From: Nemertoderma westbladi
Lineage: Eukaryota; Xenacoelomorpha; Nemertodermatida; Nemertodermatidae
Direction of reading: 5' to 3'
Assembly (NCBI GenBank): GCA_032718475.1
Contig: JAUCBJ010007084.1
Location: 22,524-86,523, forward strand
DNA: 64,000 nucleotides
Under the pieces are notes generated by a model that was not told the DNA's origin, did not search any database, and saw nothing but the letters and a program-made list of their open reading frames with translations. Within the stretch, counting starts at the first letter, position 1, and every line of letters begins with the position of its first letter. The position numbers and the translations under genes were made by a program. Positions 10,687 to 20,278 of this stretch are shown here, piece after piece.

Positions 10687-12141
10687 CTAATGTTTTATAC
10701 AAAGGTACAAAACGTATCGGCTTAACCACGCAGTTCTTTTACAAATTGTCAGCCAAGAGGCAGACGAATTTAGTAATTTGTCATAAACACTGCATGACTC
10801 TAATGCCAACGACGGTTGTCCGCTAACTAATGGAAGTTTCGAATCCAAACCCGCAGGTTTGGAAACCAAATGCTCCATTGTGTCGGTCATTTTCTGTCCG
10901 TCACTTACCAACTGTGACCGTCGTCTAGTCTGTAAGGGTGGTTTTACGTCATAACTTTGCTTGTGTCCTTCTGGGCTCCTCCCGGAGGAGCACCCACGAG
11001 GCGGACACTGTCCCACCACCCCTGGGGCCAGTCTGACTGATGTTATTATCAGACCGGGCTGGAGGGTGGCCCGATGCTTCCCGGGTTCTGTTTTCGGTCC
11101 CCCGATCACACCGGCACAGCTCGTCGAACGTGTAGCCAGATGGGTGGCTACTGTCAACTTACTGTGGCCTGACTGTACATTGAGCCAACTCAAAGTATAA
11201 CAAAGAGTCAACCGGCAGGTGGACCAGTCGATAGCGATCAAGCACCAAGGTTGCCCTTGGGCCTAACTGACGGTCTTGTCCCACGTGGGCTTGCGCTACC
11301 CAACATGGAATATTGACACGTTTTCACCCGCCTCGCCGGCAGTATTGAGGGGAAGTAAGTTCCGCAAACAATACTGACTAGCTCGAAAGCTAGGAACAAG
11401 TAACCACTTACCAGTCGCTGTACACGTGTACTCAACAGATGTTCACGATATCAAGTACACTACGGTAAACACAAAATCTGACACATACCATGCACACACA
11501 GGAGACATAATCGGGAAAGACAAAATCGGGGTCAAATCGTGAGGGACAAAATCAGAGGGGACAAAATTGTATCGACCAACCAGAAAGTCGAGAGTACCTT
11601 ATTTTACCATCGGGGCAAAATAACTTTGTGTGCACAAAGTATGCTGGGGCGCAGTAAAGTATGGTCCTACTAATACCAGCGGCGTCTGGACCAACTGGCA
11701 AGGTTTCCCACACTCACTCACAGTGGCCATACATACAATCACGTGTACTCACATACCCACAGCAACAGAAAGCTCATCTCAGACCTAAACACACTCCAAA
11801 GACCAATCAGCTGAACATGGAGACAATAACATATAGTATCAAAAAAACGGAACAGCTGACGGTCAATGGCACACATCCAAGCCCCAAAGCTAACTGCCAC
11901 TGCTCGCCCACATACAAATCACAGTTCACACCACATGAACCACAAATCACACCATGCCACCACCCCTACTGTGTACAGGACTGGCAGTACGGCAACAGGC
12001 CGACTAGACGGAACCACGGCACCATGTCGATTCATGGTTCGTCAGACACGAGGGCCTTCAGTATCTCCCTTGCACTTAGGTCAGGAAATTTAACGTGCCC
12101 CTAGACCCTCACGAGTCCGCTGCCGCCTGCTAAGGGCACCT
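10687..12141 (-). pseudogene. RNase H-integrase linker of element B, with foreign-looking insert
   Basis: In elements A and C this stretch is a continuous low-complexity linker. In B the pol frame stops at 12142 and resumes only around 10890-10690, where a segment ending SWLTICKRTAWLSRYVLYL aligns with the C segment SWSNACRKLAWIVRFVQYV. About 11240-12100 has no similarity to the linkers of A or C that I can see, and may be a separate noncoding insertion. I could not find terminal repeats or a target duplication for it. A dispersed hairpin lies at 10845-10862. Confidence 0.55.
10845..10862. repeat. B-type dispersed hairpin, site 4 (RNase H-integrase linker)
   Basis: CCAAACC-CGCA-GGTTTGG. The flanks GTTT/AAAC and, further out, AATGGA/TCCATT are complementary. 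Confidence 0.75.
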
Positions 12142-15100
12142 CTATAGAGACCTCACCTCTTTAGGTACCCTTCCGGACCTAGTCGTCACGTAAGTCTGTA
12201 GGTCTGACAGGTCTCCGGGCTGCTCCAATGACTCTTCAGGCTGCTCCAATGACTCTTCAGGCCGCTCCAATGACTTGAGTTTGGCTTTCGACTTTGACTT
12301 GGAGACTTTCTCCACTTTGACTTCTGCATCTTCTGGCATCGGATTGGTCACTATCTTCAGTCGCTCTGGCCAATGTTCCTGTGTCCTCGTTAGAAAATCA
12401 GGTCCATGCAACCAAAACTCCTGGGACTCTTCCTGACAGAATTCCGCCGGCATTGCACCTCTCGAAGTTATGTCGGCCGGGTTCAACACTCCCGGACAAT
12501 GACTCCACTGTTCCTTTGTCGTAAAGTCGACAATCTGAGCGCGTCTGTTGGCCACAAATGTCTTTAGTGCAATATTGTCGGCTGCAATGTATACTAACAC
12601 CAAGGATGCGTCCGTCCAATAGAATAAGGTCAATGTCGTGTCTAGCTCCTCAATTATCTGCTTACTTACCTCGACTGAAACTACTGCCACCTGTAACTCT
12701 GCACGAGGGACAGTCATGTATTTGACCGGCATTGTCTTTGATCTAGAAGTCACAAAGGCCGTCTCAAACTTGTCCTGACTTACCTCTCGGCGAAGGTAGG
12801 CTACCATACCAAAGCCGGTGTCACTTGCGTCACTAAATAAGTGGAGTTCGAGATCAGCTAGAAATACCAGCTGATTCGGAAAGTAGGAACGAGGTACATC
12901 TATATTTTTCAATAGATGTAACTCGGCTTCCCACTCTCTCCACTGCTTTGCATGTATAGGAGATATTGGTTCGTCCCACTCTAGGTTGGACAACCAAATT
13001 TTCCTCATGCACGCTCGTGCCTGTAATATTACCGGACTGATAAAGTTCATCGGGTCAAATAGTCTACTCAATGTCGATAAGCAAATTCTCTTTGTCAAAA
13101 TCTTGTCTGGGCTACTGGGCTCAAATCTAACTCTTACCTGGAACTTGTCCGTGTTCGGGTTCCAAGCATGTCCCAGTACTCGCGCCATGGGGATGGGTTC
13201 TACCCCCAATTCAATGTCTCCGCTCCTGCGATCTTTCACCGGGAACGACTCTAATAGGGCCTCCGAGTTCGTAGTGAACTTGGTCAGAGGAAAACCCCCT
13301 GTAGCCAAGCACTCCTGTAGGCCGTGAGCCACTTCTATGGCTTGTTCCGCCGTGTCCTTAGACACCAATCCGTCGTCCATGTAGAAGTTTCTCAAGATGG
13401 ACTCGATAACCTCTACTGGGTACTTACCAATCTGGGCTGTTGCCGTTTTCCTTAGAACAAACAGCGTACCATTGGGACTATCGCGGGTGCCAAATATCCT
13501 AACGTACATTTGGTATGTAACCACTGGGCCGGATAAGTCTTCATTCTCAAACCAGAGAAATCGAAGGCTATCCTGGTCTGCCTTACAGGCTCTTACCTGG
13601 TGGAACATCGCCTCGATGTCACAAGTATGAGCGAATCGCCACTGTCTAAAACGTAACAGTATACCTATCAAATAATTATTCAGGTTGGGACCATCCATCA
13701 ACTCTGAATTCAGGGACATACCTCTATAGACTGCCGCGCAGTCATTGACTACTCGGACTTTGTCAGGCTTGTCAGGGTGAGTCACATAGTGGTGTGGAAG
13801 GTAATATGTCTGGTCTGTCACTAAGTCAGGGTCCTCTACCTTCCCAGCAAATCCCTTGGCGAAATAGTTGTTGATCTGGGCGCAATACTTCTTCCTAATG
13901 TCTGGATTCCTTAACAACCGAGCCCTTACTCCGTTCAATCTTTTCAAGGCTAAACTGTAGTTGTTCTCCAACTTAGGTGGTTGTCGACGCCACAACATTC
14001 CAACTTCAAAATGTCCAGTCGGTAGCAGACGTATGGTGTCTTCCATCATCTCCAGCGACCGTTTCTCATCAGTAGACATGGTTAGGTCATATCCACCGGG
14101 TTCCATTGCGTCCCTTTCCAGCCATTCGACGGTTCTAGCTCCTGTCTCGAGGTCCTGGCGTATCAATTCCTTCTGTAGCTCCTCTTCACTGTATTGGAAA
14201 ATGTCTAGGTCTCGATATTTAGCCACTTGACCCTCCACTATATCGGTATAAGTCAAAACGTTACTCAAATAGGTAGCGTGGGCCGCTGAACCAGACCCAC
14301 GGGTCTGATAACAGTAGTCCTCGGGTTCACTATCTGTCCGGTCGTTGTGAAGTGGTTCCGACAACCTAACATTATCGGGAATCAACTCCTCGTCCGACTC
14401 GCTAACGTCACTATAATGGTCAATACAGGTTCTCCTAAACTCGTCTAAGTCTGGTGGTTCTACTAACGGTGGTTCAGTTATAGTCTGTAATTCGTCGTAT
14501 CTATCTATTGGCTTGTCGCCACCTGTAAACTCATAAGACATGGGTACTCGTGTATACCAACCTAATATAGTCCTATGGGCATGTGGTCCATTTACATGCG
14601 GTTCAGCTGGTCTCGTTTCCCATATTTGGTGTGCGATTAGCTGTTCTGCACCAATCAACATAGAAACATTCCTATAACCTACCTGGTGTCTGGGTACTCT
14701 GAGCTTGTCAAAATACTCCTGTGCTATGGGACTCATTGGCGGCACCTTACCTAACTGCCTGCCGAACCCCTTCATAGCTAGACACTTAAATCCGTCCAAT
14801 GGCAAAGCTCTCTGTTCTTGTCGAGTATGTTGGTCTCTCGGAAGTAGGGAGTCTAATTCTACCGAAATTCTGTGTCCCTTGAGGTCCCCTACCCCGTGCA
14901 TAGACTTCAACTCTATTTGGATCTCCTCGGCATCTTGGAAGCTAGAAACGGCTCTCGCCACTTCCTCGTCGATATAAGATAATGTGGACGCTGTGTCCAA
15001 CATCACATATATCCGCTTTGATCCCTTATCTCCAGTAAGTTTCACCAGAATCACGCTGAATATTTCCGACGTGGCCGATGATAAATACGTCCGCGCGCTG

Positions 15101-15240
15101 GTCGATGAACTGTCCGCAGTGAAACCTTGGCAGGTCACTTCTCTCGCGCTTAACTCGCCATCTTCGTCCGACGAACCTGGTTGGTAACCATCGTCCTGGA
15201 TGCTAGTATACGTATTTCTCCTTCTCGATACGGGTTCTTT
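12142..15240 (-). CDS. pol: pol of element B: protease, reverse transcriptase, RNase H
   Basis: Open pol frame. The track from 15462 to about 15240 overlaps gag and is probably not used; homology to the other copies starts at about SIQDDGYQPGSSDEDGE. Domains in order: DUF1758-like aspartic protease with VMLDTAST (D-T-A instead of D-T-G), BEL/Pao RT with VNDCAAVYRGMSLNSELMDG and the catalytic box FYMDDG (YMDD), the A17/Pao region with LFDPMNFISPVI, RNase H with LFSDASDTGFG and PRAELQ, and NPADITSRG. The C-terminus has three 21-bp repeats coding the LEQPEES motif. It enters one base off the gag frame (-1 relative), whereas A and C read gag to pol in one frame, so either a mutation or a frameshift site is involved. 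RT looks intact; integrase follows but is broken. Confidence 0.88.
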   Translation of the reverse strand, partial: KEPVSRRRNTYTSIQDDGYQPGSSDEDGELSAREVTCQGFTADSSSTSARTYLSSATSEIFSVILVKLTGDKGSKRIYVMLDTASTLSYIDEEVARAVSSFQDAEEIQIELKSMHGVGDLKGHRISVELDSLLPRDQHTRQEQRALPLDGFKCLAMKGFGRQLGKVPPMSPIAQEYFDKLRVPRHQVGYRNVSMLIGAEQLIAHQIWETRPAEPHVNGPHAHRTILGWYTRVPMSYEFTGGDKPIDRYDELQTITEPPLVEPPDLDEFRRTCIDHYSDVSESDEELIPDNVRLSEPLHNDRTDSEPEDYCYQTRGSGSAAHATYLSNVLTYTDIVEGQVAKYRDLDIFQYSEEELQKELIRQDLETGARTVEWLERDAMEPGGYDLTMSTDEKRSLEMMEDTIRLLPTGHFEVGMLWRRQPPKLENNYSLALKRLNGVRARLLRNPDIRKKYCAQINNYFAKGFAGKVEDPDLVTDQTYYLPHHYVTHPDKPDKVRVVNDCAAVYRGMSLNSELMDGPNLNNYLIGILLRFRQWRFAHTCDIEAMFHQVRACKADQDSLRFLWFENEDLSGPVVTYQMYVRIFGTRDSPNGTLFVLRKTATAQIGKYPVEVIESILRNFYMDDGLVSKDTAEQAIEVAHGLQECLATGGFPLTKFTTNSEALLESFPVKDRRSGDIELGVEPIPMARVLGHAWNPNTDKFQVRVRFEPSSPDKILTKRICLSTLSRLFDPMNFISPVILQARACMRKIWLSNLEWDEPISPIHAKQWREWEAELHLLKNIDVPRSYFPNQLVFLADLELHLFSDASDTGFGMVAYLRREVSQDKFETAFVTSRSKTMPVKYMTVPRAELQVAVVSVEVSKQIIEELDTTLTLFYWTDASLVLVYIAADNIALKTFVANRRAQIVDFTTKEQWSHCPGVLNPADITSRGAMPAEFCQEESQEFWLHGPDFLTRTQEHWPERLKIVTNPMPEDAEVKVEKVSKSKSKAKLKSLERPEESLEQPEESLEQPGDLSDLQTYVTTRSGRVPKEVRSL
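14291..14308. repeat. B-type dispersed hairpin, site 3 (protease-RT), with paired change
   Basis: CCAGACC-CACG-GGTCTGA. Compared with the consensus CCAAACC/GGTTTGG, A>G in one arm is matched by T>C in the other, which keeps the pair. Confidence 0.75.
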
Positions 15241-16910
15241 CTCCCCTTCCTTTGAGGATTTTGCTGTAAGTAACGGTCCGTTGGGGTATGGAAATCCGCA
15301 TGTAGCAACTTGTGATGTAATCTGCCGCATTCCATGCATCCGTCCTTGCTGTTCGGGCACTGCCGCCGTACATGTCCTGGCGCAAGACAAGCCCAACAGG
15401 TGTCCAACGTCCGCACCTGAACTCTTCTCTGTTCCGAATTTAATTCTTTGAACCGTCTGCAACTATCTAACTTATGGTCGTCAGATCTTACCTCCTTTAG
15501 TAAGCAGAATTGGCAACCTACAAATCCATCCGGCAACTCCTGTTGCTTTAACCTAGGTCTATCTAACCGCTCACCTGACCATACTCGCGAGTCTGATCTA
15601 AAGGCTGGGGTACTCGAATTATATCTGTCTACTAAATTAAATGTCACAGTGGTCCTGTCATCGTCAAAACTTACCATAGACTTACCGGTAACAGGTTTAG
15701 ACTCCCTCATATTCTCCTCTGAGAAGTTTGATTTCATCTCTGCTACTGCGTCTGTGGCTATCATGTCATGAATGTGTTGAAGTGTCAATACTTTACCTTG
15801 GCCCTCCAACTTGTTCTCTAATTTGCGCCATTTCTGTCTGTAACGCATGTTTAAACATCTTATTACGCTTTTTAAAACTTTGGCGTGATCTCCATGATGA
15901 GGTAGATTCACCGTCCTCAAGATGTCTAATGCGTTCGAAATAGCGTTCGCTAAGTTCAACAGCTCTAACGGAGTTGTAATCCTTCCGCCCTTACCCAAGT
16001 CTTCCACTATCGACTGCGCCATCTTGGTTTTATTCCCATAGATGTCGCTAAGCGTCTTCATTGCTAACTCAAATGCTCTTTCATTGCCGACGAAGTTGTC
16101 AGCAATGACTCTAGGTTCTCGATGGAGCATCTGAAGCAAATAGTTGAACTTCTCGTTGGGAGTAAAGGTGCTGTTGGTCAGCTGTTCGTCGACATAGGTT
16201 TTGAATGTCCTCCAGTGTTTGTGGTTGCCCATAAACTTCTGGGGTTGTTGCGTCGGCAGTCCTTGCCTAGCAGCAAACTTACCTATGTCCCTAAGGGTTG
16301 CGTCGTTCCGGGTTAACAAATGGTTTAGTTCCGCAGGGTTATTAAGTCTGGTCCTTTCCCGGTGGTTCCAACTTACCTGCTCCGCGTCGGTCCTTCTTTC
16401 CTTATAGTTTCGGGACTTCTGACGTCTCATGTCTTCCTCTTCATCGCTTGACTCGGTGTCAGTCCTTAGTGAGACCTTGGCAGGTTTGCGTGCTGAGGCC
16501 CTGACCCAAGCGTCCTGTATAAACTTTTCCGCCGAATTTTCGAAATTGGGATTATGGATAGTCAGGACAGGCGTCCTTACCTGAGGTCTATGTATAGTTG
16601 CCTCTGATATACGTACTCGTTGATTAGGTTGGACTTTATCTAAGTCAGGCCTGCTAGGATTTGAATTACTCCTTACCTGGGCTGCTTCCTTTAACCGTAG
16701 GTTACTAAGCATGTCCATTATAGGTTGGATGAGCGGCGATATAGCTTGCGCTAAACTGGCACTTAACTCATCCCTCGTAATAAATTCCTGGCTAGGGTTC
16801 TGTTGTATAGTCGGCTCTATCTGAGTAATCCGCTGTCTCTCATATGATCCCTCTTCCGGTTTAACCCGGAAGTTCTCCGTCGAACTGGGTCGGCGCTCCG
16901 TTCGCGTATT

Positions 16911-16928
16911 CCAAACCCGCGGGTTCGG
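16911..16928. repeat. B-type dispersed hairpin, site 2 (gag)
   Basis: CCAAACC-CGCG-GGTTCGG, one stem mismatch. The outer arms GTATT and AATAC are complementary. It lies just after the in-frame gag TGA, coding GKPNPRVWNT. Confidence 0.7.
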
Positions 16929-18463
16929 TTTGCCTAATACTCGTCCTGTCGGAGTTTCTCTAAACTCTTCATCGTCTCATTTGGTATGAAGTGGTGCGGT
17001 GTTCCGATGACGTGGATTCTGCGCGATGGGTGAAGCACTAATACCAACTGGCGTGCGATATGTAGAGAACGGTTTAGCGATCCGAGTACTCGTAATAGCT
17101 GGACCAGGTATAGGAATTCTGGTCGTCGTCGACTCGCGTATAGTCTGAGTTCTCGCTTCCTGTTCGGCCTTCTGCAGTGCGAACAGTTCTCGCAACTCAG
17201 TACCTACACTCGCCCCACATTCTTCGATCATTCGCATCCCCTTCTCGGCGATTTCATTCGCCTTCCTGGTCCGTTCTTCGCTCTCTAAATTTGATCTCGC
17301 ACTTTCTAACTGCGCCAGTTTACGTTCTTCTTCTTCCCTCGCTCGTCTCGCTACGCTCTCTTCTTCCAGTTGTGCCTTTTCTTCATACAACATCTGTCGC
17401 TCTTTCTCAATCTCGAGTTCGCGTTCCTTGCGTTCACGTTCAAGTTCGAGTTCGCGTTCTTTCTGTTCGCGTTCGAGTCTGAGTTCGCGTTTCTTTGCTT
17501 CCTGTTCACGTTCGAGTTGGAGTTCGCGTTTCTTCGCTTCCCGTTCGCGTTCAAGTTGGAGTTCTCGTTCTTTCTGTTCGCGTTCAAGTTGGAGTTCGCG
17601 TTCTTTTCGTTCGCGTTCCGCTTGCTCACGCTTACCTTTGTCTTCCAACTCCCGCAACTTTGCGTCTAACTTACGTGCGCGCTCCCATTCCCTTTCAGCT
17701 TCCTTCCGTGCTTCCGATGCATGCAAAACTTCCGCCTGTTGTTCGTCCAGTCGGCGTCTTCTCTCCTCCGCTGAGTTGTGAGAAACAAGGGATCTAGCAC
17801 ATATAACTTTCCCTCGCGTGTGACTAACCTGGGAATCGCCACTGTCTCTGGATGCGTCGTCGGGTGGAGTTAACGTACTTTGTTGGATGTTCTCCGTTGT
17901 CGGTAGCACCTGGCCCGGTACCACCACTCCACTCTGCATCAGCCAGCTAGTAACTTCCCTCTGATAACGGCGCTCCTCCTTGTCTTGGATCTCTTCCTGC
18001 TCCACTAAGTTTCTCAACTCTGCGTCACTCACCTGAGTCGCCTGCGCTTGTGATGCCCATAGCAGCCAGTTCTCCGTCCTAACTTGTCGGAATCGCTCCG
18101 ATAACGCGCGGTGCTCCAACAGGGCTGCTAAAACCCTGTCGTAAATCCTCGTCGCCACGTCGCTCGACTGAGACTCCACTGCTCTCTTTGCTAGGACTGC
18201 AAGCTCCTCCGTCTGCTTAAATAACGCTGAGTTGTATCCCTTTCTAATCTCTACTAACCCTGCCCGTCCGATGTTCGCTGAGTCGGCTAGCATCTTCCTT
18301 ACCTTGTCCGTCGTCCGAGTTATATGTCCGGCATGCGCGCGAAGTTTCTTCTTTATCGCGATGTCGAACTCTCTGTCACTTACCTGACTTACACTTGGTG
18401 GACTTGAAGGATTATTCCGGGAACTACGGGTACTCCTTATAGCCGCTGGGACCACGGCACTTA

Positions 18464-18481
18464 CCATACCCACAGGTCTGG
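18464..18481. repeat. B-type dispersed hairpin, site 1 (gag N-terminus)
   Basis: CCATACC-CACA-GGTCTGG, one mismatch in the seven-pair stem. Its place near the gag start matches the site at 42455 in element C. Confidence 0.65.
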
Positions 18482-18779
18482 AAACCGGGCTCCGGGCTCT
18501 CGCTTCTGCTACACTAACCTCCCTATCACTCACCTCTGGTCGGGCTGCTGTACAATCCTTCCTTACAGTAGTGGTAGGGGATCCTAATACTATTACTTGA
18601 GGTTGTTGTTCTTCCTCACTAGTTACTGTCTCGTCCTCCTGTTCACTTACGTCAGAGTCGCTCGCTGCGTCGTCATAGTCGGCATTGTCGTCAACAGTAA
18701 TATTTACGCTATCGTCAGTCGGCGGTCCAGCCGCCATCTCATAGCTGTCCTCTAGTGCCTCCTTGTCTGAGACACTCAT

Positions 18780-20278
18780 AGTCTAAATAATGTTTTGCCT
18801 TCCGGCAAAAATATCTCACAAAATTTCGAGATATAATTATAATTTAACCGAAATACGGTCAAATTATTTGACAAATAATCAGTTGGTCCAAAATGTCAAA
18901 ATAAATTCGCAATGCAATATTGTGAATTTAATAGGATATAGTTATAGCAAATACTAGCACAATATTTAAACAAAAATATTATTATATAGCTATTATATAG
19001 CATTTTAATACCGGTATAGCACAAAATAACTTTGAATCTAATACAAAATATTCAAAATAAACTTGCCACCCGAATATTTCTAATTTTACATATATAGCTC
19101 TAATTAACACAATTTTAATTTCAAATATTATATGTATCCACTAGCGCGTGGCTACATCTTCGGGTTGCGACTCTCTCAAACTCTCTCTCTAACTTGAGCG
19201 ATTCAAAAAACCATGGCCGGCTAAACCTAACTAACCTAACTAATAAATTGAGTTCAGCTTCGCAGTTAAACAATCGGTAATTTTTTACTGCTTCCACAAA
19301 CACAATAGTGCCAACAGAACAACTAACCTTGTTTGCTGTGAGATTCCACGTCCGCGTCCAAAGATTCAGGCTCTTCGCTGATTGCAAACCGAACCCGCAG
19401 ACCCACACGAACCCTAAACTCAGAAGTCCCGTCTTGCCATGTATCTCCAGATGGTATAAAATAACTAAGCGGTTACCTAACATACCGGTACAAAACTCTA
19501 GAATTTTACAAATAATTTTGACCAAAACTAAATTCTCGCAAACCTAACTAAAATTTTCAAAAAACTAATTAATTACAGCTTGCCCTTAGGCCTAAGGAAC
19601 TGCTGTATTCGCAATTAGTAAAAACGCACTACCGTACATCCATTGTACGCAGTACAGTAAGTAGAACAGTACACCAACCTAACAGCCTAAAGAATACTGT
19701 ATGTTGAAGTGACCGAGGTTCCAGTTGGGTAACGTAGTTTAATCAAGAAAAGCAATATTAACGAACAACTAAATAATCCCATGGTACGTTTCGATATATT
19801 ACAAAATAATCATCATCAGCCAAATAAAATAAAACAACATACAGACAGAAACTCAAAATTCAGCAATTATAACTATTTACTAAATACGCCTAAATGTGTA
19901 CAACAGTTTATAAATTTTCAATTGAGTGACATGACAGGCTAGATTAAAGGTACAGTAGAATACAATGTTATGTAGTATGTTGTGCAGTATGTTGTTTTAT
20001 TTTATTTGGCTGATGATGATTATTTTGTAATATATCGAAACGTACCATGGGATTATTTAGTTGTTCGTTAATATTGCTTTTCTTGATTAAAATACTGTAT
20101 GTGGTACAGCAAAACAAATGTCCCTTCTACTATACGCAGTAACAGCAATCAGCCTAATGTACTACTGTACTATTGTACGCGACCAGTGAATACCGTAATC
20201 TAAACTTAACAGCCTAAGAATACTCTCAATGTCCTACTGTACGCGGTAGGCCTACAGCAGACAAAATATACGCATTAC
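18780..20278 (-). other. 5' leader of element B
   Basis: A 1.5-kb noncoding leader between the 5' LTR and gag. A short hairpin TTTTGCCTTCCGGCAAAA lies next to the gag start (about 18791-18808). A large inverted repeat occupies 19738-20091. I see no convincing tRNA-complementary primer site starting with TGG directly inside the LTR (element sequence there is GTAATGCG). No gene. Confidence 0.6.
19738..20091. repeat. 105-bp perfect inverted repeat with 144-bp spacer
   Basis: The arms 19738-19842 and 19987-20091 are exact reverse complements by eye, beginning TTTAATCAAGAAAAGC and ending with its complement. The 11-base string ATACTGTATGT occurs at about 19694 and again at 20092, which may be target duplication of a slightly longer insert. 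It could be a foldback/MITE-type insertion in the leader of B. There is no coding capacity. Confidence 0.8.

Larger units (their letters stand above)
15150..18779 (-). pseudogene. gag: gag of element B (one in-frame TGA)
   Basis: Structural protein of the retrotransposon capsid. The N-terminal 600 codons (18779-16977) begin MSVSDKEALEDSYEM and contain a long charged coiled coil made of repeats such as REQKERELQLE. A single TGA (16977-16979) interrupts, and the same frame then runs on to 15150. That second part holds the DUF1759-like capsid region (KFAARQGLPTQQPQKFMGN, then FNYLLQMLHREPRVIADNFVG) and a CCHC knuckle CWACLAPGHVRRQC plus a Cys/His partner CMECGRLHHKLLH. The stop is not conserved in A or C, so I read it as decay (perhaps CGA>TGA) rather than programmed readthrough. 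The end overlaps the pol frame. Confidence 0.87.

Noticed and set aside
16977-16979. Programmed TGA readthrough in gag of B
   Set aside because: The stop is not at the same place in A or C; decay is simpler.
17177-17797. Plus-strand ORFs over gag of B
   Set aside because: Shadows of the Glu/Arg-rich coiled coil on the other strand.
19385-19410. Extra B-type hairpin in the leader (AACCCGCAGACC)
   Set aside because: Arms are not complementary; chance resemblance.
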